Origin: Bacillota bacterium
GTDB taxonomy: Bacteria; Bacillota; Clostridia; Christensenellales; Aristaeellaceae
NCBI GenBank assembly: GCA_023421395.1
Contig: JAEZTL010000031.1
Span: forward strand, 62,001 to 126,000
Reading direction: 5' to 3'
DNA: 64,000 bases
The position numbers were made by a program, and so were the translations under genes. The notes below the pieces were generated by a model that saw nothing but the letters and a program-made list of their open reading frames with translations, had not been told where the DNA came from and searched no databases. Below are positions 8,699 to 17,337 of the stretch, one piece after another (the stretch's first letter is position 1; every line of letters begins with the position of its first letter).

Positions 8699-9802
8699 TT
8701 ACGCCAGATGAGCCAGACGAATCAGCGCCTCCGCGCCGGTGACCAGCGCCGCCTCGTCAAAATCGAATTCGGGCGTATGCAGTGGGATTCCGGTGCCGAG
8801 GCCCAGCTTGAAAAACACGCCGGGTACGCGCTCTTGATAGTAAGAAAAGTCTTCGCTGAGCATGGTGGGCTTTTCCAGTTCCCGGTACGTGAAACCTTCC
8901 AGTTGGCGGATCGCCCGGGCGTAGAGGGTCGGGTCGTTGAGAAGGGGCGGATAACTCGGAGAATAACTGAGGTCGATATTGACGCCCCACCGGGCTTCCA
9001 CGGCGCGGGCGGCACCGGACAGTCCGTTTTGCAGCGCTTCGAATACGCCGTTGTCGAAGGCGCGCACCGTGCCGGTGATGGCGGCGCTGCCCGCGATGAT
9101 GTTGGGTGCGGTGCCGGCGGCAAATTTTCCGAATTTTAAAAGCCGGAAGACCTCCGGCGGAAAGGCCTGCTCCATCGCCTGCGCGCGCAGAAGAAAGTCG
9201 GCTCCGGCGGAGAGGGCGTCGAGCCCTTCCTCGGAATTGGCGGCGTGGGCGGACTTGCCGCGTACTTCCGCGTAAACTTCGCTTGACTTGGCGAAGAAAG
9301 CGCCCGGCCTCGAAGCCAGGATGCCGGCCGCAAGTTCCGGCGCCACGTGCAGGCCGAAGATTTGGGTCACGTTCCGCCTTTCGAAGGCGCCGCTGGCCAG
9401 GATCGTTCTGGCGCCGCCGCCGCCCTCCTCCGCGGGTTGAAAAATGAGCAGCACGTTCCGGGGGAGTTCCCGGATGTGTTCCCCCACATAGCGGGCGAGG
9501 GTCAGCAGAATCGCCATGTGACCGTCGTGGCCGCAGGCGTGCATCCTGCCGGTGTGGGCGGAGGCGTAGCCGCCGGTCTTTGTTTCAAGGATCGGCAGCG
9601 CGTCCATGTCGGCGCGGAAGGCCGCGGTTTCCGGCTTGCCGCCGTCGAAGAAGGCCAGAATGCCCGACGGCGACAGCGCTTCGATTTCGGCGCCGAGGCC
9701 GCCCAGCGCATGAAAAAGGTATGCCTGCGTTTTCGGAAGATCAAACTGAAGTTCGGGGATCTGGTGCAGCGCGCGGCGGTCGTGCCTCAGGGTTTCGAGC
9801 AT
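8699..9802 (-). CDS. M20 family amidohydrolase, likely N-acetyldiaminopimelate deacetylase
   Basis: A dinuclear metal M20 peptidase of 367 residues. Metal and catalytic motifs in order: FRADMDALPI, MHACGHDGHMA, FQPAEEGGGGA, GLHVAPEL and the C-terminal SEDFSYY. The opening DRRALHQIPEL and the HVAPELAAGILASRPG segment resemble Bacillus YkuR, the deacetylase that follows DapH in the acetylase route to meso-diaminopimelate. dapA, dapB and dapH lie divergently 139 bases away, which supports that role over a generic hippurate or auxin-conjugate hydrolase. AGGAGG precedes the ATG by 10 bases. Confidence 0.82.
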   Translation of the reverse strand: MLETLRHDRRALHQIPELQFDLPKTQAYLFHALGGLGAEIEALSPSGILAFFDGGKPETAAFRADMDALPILETKTGGYASAHTGRMHACGHDGHMAILLTLARYVGEHIRELPRNVLLIFQPAEEGGGGARTILASGAFERRNVTQIFGLHVAPELAAGILASRPGAFFAKSSEVYAEVRGKSAHAANSEEGLDALSAGADFLLRAQAMEQAFPPEVFRLLKFGKFAAGTAPNIIAGSAAITGTVRAFDNGVFEALQNGLSGAARAVEARWGVNIDLSYSPSYPPLLNDPTLYARAIRQLEGFTYRELEKPTMLSEDFSYYQERVPGVFFKLGLGTGIPLHTPEFDFDEAALVTGAEALIRLAHLA

Positions 9803-9882
9803 GGTCGATCAGCCTCCTGACGTATCATCCCCATGATACCACGACTTCATGGAGCGCAAAAGTGAAGAATTCGGTGAATCGG

Positions 9883-9911
9883 TTGATTTTGGAGGGCAAT
9901 CATGCTATGAT
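9883..9911 (+). promoter_or_regulatory. Promoter of the dapA-dapB-dapH operon
   Basis: TTGATT, 17 bases, TATGAT; the start point would be about 25 bases ahead of the dapA ATG, leaving no room for a lysine riboswitch. Confidence 0.7.
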
Positions 9912-9941
9912 GGCAAAAATTATCGAAAGGAGTGAAGGCAG

Positions 9942-10814
9942 ATGATTCAGGGGAGCTATGTGGCCATCGTGACGCCCTTTCACGAGGACGGATCGGTCAA
10001 TTTTGAGAAGCTGAAGGAGCTTTGCGAATGGCACGTCCGGAGCGGCACCGACGGCATCGTCGCACTGGGCACCACCGGCGAATCCAGCACCATGACGCAC
10101 GAGGAGGACGAAGCCGTCGTCAAGTGCGTGATGGACGCGGTGGGCGGACGCATCCCGATCATCGCGGGCGCGGGCTCCAACTGTACGGATACCGCGCTGA
10201 TGAAGAGCCGCGCCTACGCGCGTTTGGGCGTGGACGGCCTGCTTCTGATCACTCCCTACTACAACAAGGCAAACGCCCGGGGCATGTACCGGCATTTTGC
10301 GACCGTCGCGGATCAGGTGGATGTGCCGATCATCGTCTACAACGTACCCGGGCGCACCGGCTGTGCGATCAGCGTGGACTGCGTGGCGGCGCTTTCGAAG
10401 CACAAGAATATTGTGGCGCTCAAGGAGGCCAGCGGCGACATTTCCTACGTGGCCAAGGTTGCCCGCTACGCGACCGACGAATTCCAGCTGCTCTCCGGCA
10501 ACGACGACATGATCGTGCCGGTGATGAGCCTGGGCGGCAGCGGCGTCATCAGCGTGTTTGCGAATCTCTGTCCCGCCGAATGTCGGGACATCGCCCATGC
10601 CTGCCTGAAGGGGGACTTTAAAAAGGCCGCGGCGCTGCAGCTGAAGTACCTGGATCTGATCAACGCGCTGTTCATCGAGGTCAACCCGATCCCCGTCAAG
10701 GAAGCCATGAACCTGCGCGGCATGGGCGTGGGCGGCTACCGGCTGCCGCTGACCGAAATGGACCCGGCGAACCGCGACAGGCTGGCACAGGCGATGAAGG
10801 TGCTGGACGCATGA
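9942..10814 (+). CDS. dapA: 4-hydroxy-tetrahydrodipicolinate synthase
   Basis: Condenses aspartate semialdehyde with pyruvate, the first committed step to lysine and DAP. It is a (beta/alpha)8 aldolase of 290 residues with GTTGESSTM (Thr44/45 equivalents), Tyr in VYNVPGRTG near 133 and the Schiff-base Lys in IVALKEASGD near 161. GGAGTG precedes the ATG. The stop overlaps dapB. Confidence 0.97.
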   Translation: MIQGSYVAIVTPFHEDGSVNFEKLKELCEWHVRSGTDGIVALGTTGESSTMTHEEDEAVVKCVMDAVGGRIPIIAGAGSNCTDTALMKSRAYARLGVDGLLLITPYYNKANARGMYRHFATVADQVDVPIIVYNVPGRTGCAISVDCVAALSKHKNIVALKEASGDISYVAKVARYATDEFQLLSGNDDMIVPVMSLGGSGVISVFANLCPAECRDIAHACLKGDFKKAAALQLKYLDLINALFIEVNPIPVKEAMNLRGMGVGGYRLPLTEMDPANRDRLAQAMKVLDA

Positions 10815-11539
10815 TCCGCGCCATATTGATTGGCCACGGCCGGATGGGCAGGATGATCGAGGAAACCATGGCCCGGGAAGGCAGCTTTGAGCTTCTGGGC
10901 GTGGTGGACATGGGGCTTTTCGAGAAGCCGGAGGATGTGCCGGGCCAGGCCGACGTGGTAATTGACTTTTCTTACCCGGGAAACCTCGAAAAGGTGCTGG
11001 CCTTCGGTGTGACACGGGGTTGTCCGCTGGTTCTGGGTACCACCGGTTATTCAGAGGAACAGCTTGCGCGGATTCGGGAGGCGGCGGAAAGGACCGCCGT
11101 CGTCCACTCGTCGAACTACTCCACGGGCGTGGCGGCGCTGGTTCAGGCGCTGAGGCTGGTCGCGCCCAAGCTGATGGATTCCTTCGATGTGGAAATCGTC
11201 GAGACCCACCACAATAAGAAGGCCGACGCGCCCAGCGGCACCGCGAAGCTGCTGGCGGACGCCATTGATCCGGCTGGCGAATTTCCGCGGGTGTACGGGC
11301 GCGAGGGGCAGGTGGGCGCAAGGGGCCGCGAGATCGGCATCCACGCGGTGCGCGGCGGCACCGTGGCGGGCGAGCACCGGGTGATCTTCTACGGCGAGGA
11401 CGAGGTGATCGAGTTTACCCACTCCGCCACAAGCCGCCAGATCTTTGTGAACGGCGCGGTGCGCGCGGCCCGGTTCGCAGCCGGAAAGGGCCCCGGGCTC
11501 TACACGATGCAGGATGTATTGGGCGAGGTGAAAGCATGA
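10811..11539 (+). CDS. dapB: 4-hydroxy-tetrahydrodipicolinate reductase
   Basis: NAD(P)H-dependent reductase with an N-terminal Rossmann motif (GHGRMGRMI), the GTTGYSEEQL loop and the substrate motif ETHHNKKADAPSGTA. Its 242 residues fit the shorter Bacillota forms. It starts inside the dapA stop (ATGA) and is overlapped by dapH at its end, forming a tightly coupled three-gene operon. Confidence 0.96.
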   Translation: MIRAILIGHGRMGRMIEETMAREGSFELLGVVDMGLFEKPEDVPGQADVVIDFSYPGNLEKVLAFGVTRGCPLVLGTTGYSEEQLARIREAAERTAVVHSSNYSTGVAALVQALRLVAPKLMDSFDVEIVETHHNKKADAPSGTAKLLADAIDPAGEFPRVYGREGQVGARGREIGIHAVRGGTVAGEHRVIFYGEDEVIEFTHSATSRQIFVNGAVRAARFAAGKGPGLYTMQDVLGEVKA

Positions 11540-12228
11540 ACGCAGCGGAAGAGATCATCCGCTTTATCCACGATTCCCCCAAGAAGACCCCTGTCAAGGT
11601 GTACCTGAAGGGCGAACCCTTCGACATGCCCGGCTGCCGCGTGTTCGGCGCGGGTGACCGGATCGTCTTCGGCGAGTGGGCCGACGTTTCCAAGGCGCTC
11701 ACGGAAAACCGCGACAAGATCGAAGACATGGTGATCGAGTCCGACCGCCGCAACAGCGCCGTACCGCTTCTCGACCTGAAAAACGTCAACGCCCGCGTCG
11801 AGCCGGGCGCCTTCATCAGGGACCGGGTGGAAATCGGCGACCGGGCGGTGATCATGATGGGCGCGGTGATCAATATCGGCGCGGTCATCGGCGCGGAAAC
11901 CATGATCGACATGAACGTGGTGGTGGGCGGCCGCGCGGAGGTAGGCAAGCGCTGCCACATCGGCGCGGGTACGGTGCTGGCGGGCGTCGTGGAGCCGGCC
12001 AGCGCCACGCCGGTGGTGGTGGAGGACGACGTGCTCATCGGCGCCAACGCGGTGGTGCTGGAGGGTGTGCGCGTCGGGCGCGGCGCGGTGGTGGCCGCGG
12101 GCAGCGTGGTCATCGCGGACGTTCAGGAAAATCAGGTGGTGGCGGGCGTACCCGCCCGCGTCGTCAAGATGAAGGACGAAAAGACGAAGGGAAAGACCGG
12201 GCTTGTGGACGCGCTCCGCAGCCTGTAG
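11536..12228 (+). CDS. dapH: Tetrahydrodipicolinate N-acetyltransferase
   Basis: Left-handed beta-helix acyltransferase (230 residues) with an N-terminal alpha domain containing the family phrase KKTPVKVYLKG and then hexapeptide repeats (for example IGDRAVIMMGAVINIGAVIG and IGANAVVLEG). The N-terminal domain distinguishes DapH (acetyl) from DapD (succinyl). It defines the acetylated branch of DAP synthesis and implies a deacetylase, the likely product of the divergent M20 gene. Confidence 0.95.
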   Translation: MNAAEEIIRFIHDSPKKTPVKVYLKGEPFDMPGCRVFGAGDRIVFGEWADVSKALTENRDKIEDMVIESDRRNSAVPLLDLKNVNARVEPGAFIRDRVEIGDRAVIMMGAVINIGAVIGAETMIDMNVVVGGRAEVGKRCHIGAGTVLAGVVEPASATPVVVEDDVLIGANAVVLEGVRVGRGAVVAAGSVVIADVQENQVVAGVPARVVKMKDEKTKGKTGLVDALRSL

Positions 12229-12241
12229 GCAAAAGCGAAGT

Positions 12242-12278
12242 CCGGCGCGGAGAAGGTCTTCTCCGCGCCGGGCTTTTT
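12242..12278 (+). terminator. Terminator of the dapABH operon
   Basis: A perfect 14-bp inverted repeat (12242-12255 with 12258-12271) followed by C and T5, 13 bases after the dapH stop. The adjacent gene converges on it from the minus strand. Confidence 0.9.
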
Positions 12279-12287
12279 ATCCTGGGT

Positions 12288-13763
12288 TCATTCGAACGAC
12301 ACCGCATGCTCGCTCCAATTGGAAGCCGCGCCCGCGTTCGAAAGGTCCGCGGTGGCGGAATAGCTGGAAACAGTCACCTGATACGGGCTGTCGCCCTGCA
12401 CGAACACCGTGCCGTCGGCGCCGACAATGGAGACGACTTTGCCGTCCGCGTCCACGATTCTGCCTTCGCTGGAGAGGACTGTCAGATGGCTGTCGCCGGT
12501 CACGACCCAGATGGAATCCGTCGAGAGGTAGAGGTTGCAGTAGCCATCGCCGCCGGCGCCCGCGTCGGTCTCGTCGTCCGCCACCGCGCCGGTTAGCTCG
12601 GAGCCGTCTGTCAGGTAGAGGTCGAGATTGGAGACACTGTCCCAGATCACATCACCATTCATTTCCTGAGCGATGCCGGTGAACTTGCAGTCCGCGCCGT
12701 TGGCGCCGCTGGCGCCCCAACCCCGCTGGTTGGCGTTGCCGGTGCAGCGCAGGAAGTACTCGCTGCCGTCGGCCGCTTCGATCGTGACGCCCGAGAGGAC
12801 GAACTCACTTTGCGTATTGGTGGTGTAGAAAAGGCCGCCGTTCTTGGAAACCAGCGTGCCGCCCACCATCTCAAGCTTGCCCTCGCCGACCTCGGAATCG
12901 CCGGACATGCTCTGGTATAGGATCACGGTCCAGGTGTTGCCGCTGTTGACGGGAAGGTCCGCCATGTTGCCGGTGAGCGTGGTGTCGTACAGCCGGACGG
13001 TGTTCTTGCCCTCCATGCACAGCGCCTCGGAGCCACTGGCGGTCAGCGCGGCGCCGTTGATGGAGATGTCTGCGGTAACGTAGACCGCAGGGGAACCGAC
13101 GCCGCTCGAGGTATAGCTGCCGCCGTCCACCACCACCGTTCCTCCGCCCCGGTCGGAGCGGATTGCCGCGGCGGATTCACCCGAGGTTTCGACGGTCACG
13201 TTCTTGGCGTACAGTGTACCGCCGCCCGCCACATGGATGCCGCCGGAAGTGTCCTGCGCCGTGATGATCGTGCTGTCTGAAACGTAGGCCACGCCGTCTC
13301 CATAAGCGAACACGCCCGCGCCGCCCGAGGCGTCGGTGGTTACGGTGCTGTCCAAGATTTTCACGGCGCCACCGGTTACCAGAACTGCCGAACCCACGCC
13401 GTAAAAGCTGGAGTTGTCTCCGCCGGTGCTGTCCCCGGACGTCCGGGTGATGGTCGCCTTTGAGATCGCGGTTGTTCCGCCGGTAATGAGGATCGCGTTT
13501 TCATCCGTGCCGGTGGATTCATACGTGCCGCCGTCCAGCGTCTGGTCTTCGGAATAGGCGTTGACCGCGCTGTAGCTTTCGGGCTGACTGCCGCCGCCGG
13601 GCATGCCGCCCGGGGCGCCGCCGGGGGTACCGCCATCCGGCATGGCGGGCGGTTCGCCGGCGGGTGCGCTTCCGCCCGGCGCCTCCTGCGCGGATTCGGC
13701 CAGGGAAGTCGCCGGAGCGAGCGAAAGCGCGAAGATCAACAGCATCAAAAGAAGTCGTTTCAT
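12288..13763 (-). CDS. Secreted parallel beta-helix repeat protein
   Basis: I start at the ATG at 13763, preceded by AAGGGGGCG and beginning a clear signal peptide (MKRLLLMLLIFALSLAPATS, cleavage near SLAESA). A Gly/Pro-rich linker of about 40 residues (GGTPGGAPGGMPGGG) follows, then about 400 residues of repeated short strands (for example ILITGGTTAIS, VLVTGGAVKIL, VYVTADISING) as in right-handed beta-helix carbohydrate-binding or adhesin-like proteins. No LPXTG, SLH or C-terminal membrane anchor is visible. No catalytic residues are obvious, so an enzyme role is not supported. Confidence 0.7.
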   Translation of the reverse strand: MKRLLLMLLIFALSLAPATSLAESAQEAPGGSAPAGEPPAMPDGGTPGGAPGGMPGGGSQPESYSAVNAYSEDQTLDGGTYESTGTDENAILITGGTTAISKATITRTSGDSTGGDNSSFYGVGSAVLVTGGAVKILDSTVTTDASGGAGVFAYGDGVAYVSDSTIITAQDTSGGIHVAGGGTLYAKNVTVETSGESAAAIRSDRGGGTVVVDGGSYTSSGVGSPAVYVTADISINGAALTASGSEALCMEGKNTVRLYDTTLTGNMADLPVNSGNTWTVILYQSMSGDSEVGEGKLEMVGGTLVSKNGGLFYTTNTQSEFVLSGVTIEAADGSEYFLRCTGNANQRGWGASGANGADCKFTGIAQEMNGDVIWDSVSNLDLYLTDGSELTGAVADDETDAGAGGDGYCNLYLSTDSIWVVTGDSHLTVLSSEGRIVDADGKVVSIVGADGTVFVQGDSPYQVTVSSYSATADLSNAGAASNWSEHAVSFE

Positions 13764-13821
13764 GAGAAAATCGCCCCCTTGTTTCATCTGAGAAGAGCGT
13801 ACCGGACGGATTTGGCCGGGG

Positions 13822-13841
13822 CGTGAACGAATCGTGAACGA
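13822..13841. promoter_or_regulatory. Direct repeat CGTGAACGA x2 with 11-bp period
   Basis: Two identical 9-base copies (13822-13830 and 13833-13841) spaced one helical turn apart, about 60 bases ahead of the beta-helix protein start. This spacing is typical of OmpR/PhoB-type response-regulator sites. Confidence 0.4.
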
Positions 13842-13847
13842 TAAAGG

Positions 13848-13876
13848 CAAAAGCCCGTCGCTTGAAGGCGGCGGGC
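13848..13876 (-). terminator. Terminator after guanine deaminase
   Basis: A 9-bp stem with one mismatch (13853-13861 with 13868-13876), 6-base loop and T4 on the minus strand, 30 bases past the guaD stop. It separates guaD from the beta-helix gene. Confidence 0.6.
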
Positions 13877-13905
13877 GGAGGATGTGCCGGCAATATGCGG
13901 GCGTT

Positions 13906-14352
13906 TTAGTACAGCGTTTTGTCCATTCCTGCGTAATCCTTGAAAAGTTCCAGGCACTTTTCCCGGTCGTGCTGGCTCACGCGCTCACCCGGGTCGCAGA
14001 TCACTTCGTAAAACTTGTTGTCGCGGAAGCCGATGTCCTCGGTGTCGCAGCGCGTGCAGCCATAGTAGATTCTGTCGATGTTGGCCCACAGCGACGCGCA
14101 AAGGCACATGGGGCAGGGTTCCGCGGTGGTGTAGAGCGTGCATCCGGATAGGTCGAAGGTGCCCAGGGTCCGGCTGGCGTCGCGAATGGCGGCGATTTCA
14201 CCGTGCATGGTGGCGTCCTGATCGCGGATCACGCAGTTGTGGCCACGGCCCACGATGCGGCCGTCCTTGACAATCACCGAGCCAAACGGCCCGCCATGCC
14301 CGGCTCGGATGCCCTGGTAGGCTTCTTCGATGGCGGTATGCATGTAATCCAT
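13906..14352 (-). CDS. guaD: Guanine deaminase (CMP/dCMP deaminase fold)
   Basis: A zinc cytidine-deaminase-fold enzyme of 148 residues, converting guanine to xanthine. The zinc motifs are MHGEIAAI (H-x-E) and EPCPMCLCA (PCxxC). The overall pattern, including GGPFGSVIVKDGRIV and the C-terminal Lys-x-Tyr-like ending (DKTLY), matches the Bacillus GuaD type rather than tRNA-specific TadA. I use the ATG at 14352, with GGAGG 7 bases upstream, not the in-frame TTG further out. Confidence 0.8.
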   Translation of the reverse strand: MDYMHTAIEEAYQGIRAGHGGPFGSVIVKDGRIVGRGHNCVIRDQDATMHGEIAAIRDASRTLGTFDLSGCTLYTTAEPCPMCLCASLWANIDRIYYGCTRCDTEDIGFRDNKFYEVICDPGERVSQHDREKCLELFKDYAGMDKTLY

Positions 14353-14388
14353 GTCGATCCTCCGGTGCAAAAAATTTGAACCGTTCTC

Positions 14389-14417
14389 ATTATACTAGCA
14401 ATTCCGCCCCTGCACAA
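14389..14417 (-). promoter_or_regulatory. Promoter of guaD
   Basis: Minus strand TTGTGC, 17 bases, perfect TATAAT; divergent from the promoter of the MBL gene 24 bases away. Confidence 0.65.
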
Positions 14418-14440
14418 GACGGTATGCGGCGCAAAAAACG

Positions 14441-14469
14441 TTGCGCGGCGGGCGGCGCTACGCTATAAT
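14441..14469 (+). promoter_or_regulatory. Promoter of the MBL hydrolase-MFS-protease genes
   Basis: TTGCGC, 17 bases, perfect TATAAT, about 25 bases before the first ATG. Confidence 0.65.
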
Positions 14470-14495
14470 CTTGAAAAGGCGGAGGCGAGAACGGC

Positions 14496-15173
14496 ATGGA
14501 AGCGGTCGTGACATACCTTGGGCACAGCGGTTTTCTGGTGGAGGCGGCGGGCAGGCAGCTGCTCTTCGATTATCTGGGCGACGGCCTGAACCCGGAACGC
14601 CTGACGGAGGCGGTGGTCTTTGTCAGCCACGCGCACCGCGACCACTGCTCTGACGCGGCGCTGGGACTGATGGAATGCGGTGCGGCCCGCGGCGTGGTGT
14701 CCTTTGACGTACGGCGCAAAGGTCCGTGGCATCGTATCTGGCCGGGCGACAGGCTGGACGCGGGCGGCGTGACCGTGCGCGCGTTTCGCTCCACCGACGC
14801 GGGCGTGAGTTTTCTCGTCGAGGTCGGCGGCATTTCGGTATTCCACGCGGGTGATCTCAATTTCTGGCATTGGCGCGGGGAGTCCACCGAAGCGGAGGTT
14901 CGCGAGGCCCGCCGCGCCTTTGACAGGGCAATCACCGAAATCGAAGGCAATCCGGTGGACATCGCATTCTTCCCGGTGGATCCGCGCATGGGCGAAGGCC
15001 ATGACGAGGGCGCGCTGGAGTTTGCCGCGCGCGTCCGCCCCGGCGTGATTTTTCCTATGCACTTCTGGGATAGACCGGAGGCCGCCCGCGCGTTCTGTCA
15101 CAAGCCGATGCCGGAAGGCGTTCGCGCCCCGTGCCTGACTGTGCCGGGCGAATCCTTCCGCTGGACCTCGTGA
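14496..15173 (+). CDS. MBL-fold metallo-hydrolase
   Basis: A 225-residue metallo-beta-lactamase-fold protein with the metal motif SHAHRDH near residue 50, the second ligand region FHAGDLNFWHW, and a late His in FPMHFWD. The compact size and start (VTYLGHSGFLVE) resemble UlaG-like or YtnP-like hydrolases. The substrate cannot be read from the sequence. It is followed by an MFS permease 61 bases downstream in the same direction. Confidence 0.82.
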   Translation: MEAVVTYLGHSGFLVEAAGRQLLFDYLGDGLNPERLTEAVVFVSHAHRDHCSDAALGLMECGAARGVVSFDVRRKGPWHRIWPGDRLDAGGVTVRAFRSTDAGVSFLVEVGGISVFHAGDLNFWHWRGESTEAEVREARRAFDRAITEIEGNPVDIAFFPVDPRMGEGHDEGALEFAARVRPGVIFPMHFWDRPEAARAFCHKPMPEGVRAPCLTVPGESFRWTS

Positions 15174-15234
15174 TCCGTTCTCGCCGCGCGTGCGGCATTG
15201 CCAATTTTGCCGCAAAGCGGAAGGGACGTAAAAC

Positions 15235-16467
15235 ATGGTCAACAAAAGAAGGCGTGACCTCGCCTGGTTTTTTGCGCTCATGGCGGCGGTCGCGCTGGGA
15301 AACGCGATGAGCGACTCGGTGTACGCCAACTATTTCAAGGACGCCTATCACGTGGACGCGATGCGGCGCGCGTTTTTGGAATTTCCGAGGGAATTGCCCG
15401 GCATGCTCTGTTTGGCGGTGCTGTCCCTGCTGACGGGGCTGGGGGAAATCCGAGCGGCGTTGATCGCGCAGGTTCTGGCCGCGTTTGGGCTGACGGCGCT
15501 GGGGCTGCTGACGCCGTCTTTCGGCGTAATGTGCGTCTTTTTGTTCGTCAATTCGATGGGCATGCACCTGTTTTTTCCGCTGCAGGACTCCATCGGCATG
15601 GCGTTGGCGGAGCCGGACCGCGTCGGGCGGCGCATGGGACAGTACGGCAGCGTGCGCACGGCGGTGGGCTGCGCGGCGGGCTTTCTGGTCTTCATCGGTT
15701 TTCGCGCCGGATTTTTTTCGTTCGTTACGCCCGTTAAGTGGATCTTCCTGATCGGCGCGGCAGCGTTTCTGGCGGCGGCGCTGGCGGCGTGGATGCTGAT
15801 ACGGGTGGCGGGGCCGGGCACGAGGCGCGCCCGCGGCTTTCGGCTGACGTTCCGGCGCGAGTACGGCACGTATTACTTTCTGGCCATGCTGAACGGTGTT
15901 CAAAAGCAGGTCGCCTATGTCTTTGGAAGTTGGGCGATCATCGAGTTGCTGGGCAAGGGCGCCGACGTGATGAGCATCCTTGTTATCCTGAGCAGCTTTT
16001 TGGGTATTTTCTTTATCAATCTCATCGGTCGCTGGCTGGACAGGCTGGGCATCAAGACGATGCTGTACGTGGACGCGCTGACGTTTATCGGCGTGTACAT
16101 TCTGTATGGCGTGTTCGTGGGCGGCGTCGCGGGCGGGCGGTACGCGGCCGAGGGCTGGGCCGGCTACGCGATCATGACCATGTTCGTTCTGGACAGGCTC
16201 TCGATGCAGGTGGGTGTGGTGCGTTCGGTGTACCTGAGAAACCTGGTGCGGCGCATCAACGCGCCGGGCGAGGAAGTGGCCGCCGCGCTCTCCACGGGCA
16301 TCAGCCTGGACCACGTGGTGGCGATCCTGGCGGCGCAGCTCAGCGGACTGGTGTGGGCGCGCTTCGGGCCCCAGTACGTGTTCTTCGGGGCTGCGGCGTT
16401 TTCGCTGGGAAATCTCTATGTGGCGATGAAAATGCGTCCGGATGAGGATGAAAAGGGCGGGTGTTGA
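15235..16467 (+). CDS. MFS transporter
   Basis: About 12 hydrophobic helices over 410 residues, with a Lys/Arg-rich N terminus (MVNKRRR) and a basic central loop (RVAGPGTRRARGF), as in the major facilitator superfamily. GGAAGG precedes the ATG. The gene ends one base before the start of the downstream protease gene, so the two are probably co-translated. Substrate unknown. Confidence 0.8.
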   Translation: MVNKRRRDLAWFFALMAAVALGNAMSDSVYANYFKDAYHVDAMRRAFLEFPRELPGMLCLAVLSLLTGLGEIRAALIAQVLAAFGLTALGLLTPSFGVMCVFLFVNSMGMHLFFPLQDSIGMALAEPDRVGRRMGQYGSVRTAVGCAAGFLVFIGFRAGFFSFVTPVKWIFLIGAAAFLAAALAAWMLIRVAGPGTRRARGFRLTFRREYGTYYFLAMLNGVQKQVAYVFGSWAIIELLGKGADVMSILVILSSFLGIFFINLIGRWLDRLGIKTMLYVDALTFIGVYILYGVFVGGVAGGRYAAEGWAGYAIMTMFVLDRLSMQVGVVRSVYLRNLVRRINAPGEEVAAALSTGISLDHVVAILAAQLSGLVWARFGPQYVFFGAAAFSLGNLYVAMKMRPDEDEKGGC

Positions 16468-16468
16468 C

Positions 16469-17287
16469 ATGAGCAGGCGCAGACGAGGCGGGGAATACTT
16501 GATTCTTGCGGCATTCGGCCTGATGTGCGCGCTGGCCGGGGTTGTGATCGGCCTTCTGCTGATGCGCGGTGGCCCGAGAACCGCGGCGCCCGAGGCCACG
16601 CCCCAGGCAACCGCCCAGCCGGCCGAAACGCTTTCGGACCTGGCGGAGCAGTGGGCGGGCAGCGTGGCGGAGGTCGAAGTGGAATACCAGACCGGGCGGC
16701 GTAATCAGCAGGTGGATCAGGGCAACGGATCGGGCGTGTACGTTGATGCGCGCGGCTTCTTCCTGACAAACTACCACGTGGTCGCGGACACGTTGAGCCT
16801 TACCGTGCGGCTTCAGGACGGGCGAAAGCTTCCGGTGCTGGATAGCGCCTACGACAGCACCTACGATGTGGCCGTACTCTATACCGGCCCGGTGGAGGGC
16901 TTGCCGGCGGTACGGATGGGCGCCTCCTCGGCGCTTCGCGTCGGCGACACGGTGTTCGCCGTGGGTTATCCCAGGGTAGGGGACGACGTGCTGCCCGGCA
17001 CGCTGACCTCCGGCGTCATCAGCGGTCTGAACAGACTGAATGTGACCGCCGGCAACATATCGCCCGACGTGGGCATGATCCAGATGGACGCGGCGATCAA
17101 CGCTGGAAACAGCGGCGGCGCGTTGTTTGATATGTTCGGCGACCTGGTGGGCATTCCGACGATGAAGATCGCGTCCGGCTACGGCGAGGAGAGCTTTGAG
17201 GGATTGGCGTTTGCGATCCCCATTGACACCGCGCGCCCCATCGTGATCCGCCTGATCGATGAAATCCGCGCCAAGGACGGGCAATAG
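16469..17287 (+). CDS. Membrane-anchored HtrA-like serine protease without PDZ domain
   Basis: S1C trypsin-like protease of 272 residues. One N-terminal transmembrane segment (about residues 9-32) is followed by a Pro/Ala/Thr linker and the protease domain. The triad is His in LTNYHVVAD, Asp in STYDVAVLY and Ser in INAGNSGGALFD. It ends after the catalytic domain, so the PDZ domain usual in HtrA/DegP is absent. I use the ATG at 16469, one base after the MFS stop, rather than the ATG inside the MFS gene. It likely acts outside the membrane in protein quality control. Confidence 0.88.
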   Translation: MSRRRRGGEYLILAAFGLMCALAGVVIGLLLMRGGPRTAAPEATPQATAQPAETLSDLAEQWAGSVAEVEVEYQTGRRNQQVDQGNGSGVYVDARGFFLTNYHVVADTLSLTVRLQDGRKLPVLDSAYDSTYDVAVLYTGPVEGLPAVRMGASSALRVGDTVFAVGYPRVGDDVLPGTLTSGVISGLNRLNVTAGNISPDVGMIQMDAAINAGNSGGALFDMFGDLVGIPTMKIASGYGEESFEGLAFAIPIDTARPIVIRLIDEIRAKDGQ

Positions 17288-17291
17288 AAAA

Positions 17292-17329
17292 GCGCCGGAG
17301 ATCCAAAATAGGATCTCCGGCGCCCTTTT
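17292..17329. terminator. Bidirectional terminator between protease gene and pfk
   Basis: Perfect 13-bp stem (17292-17304 with 17311-17323), 6-base loop, with T4 on the plus side and A4 at the other flank, so it can stop both converging transcripts. Confidence 0.9.
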
Positions 17330-17337
17330 CATGGCGT

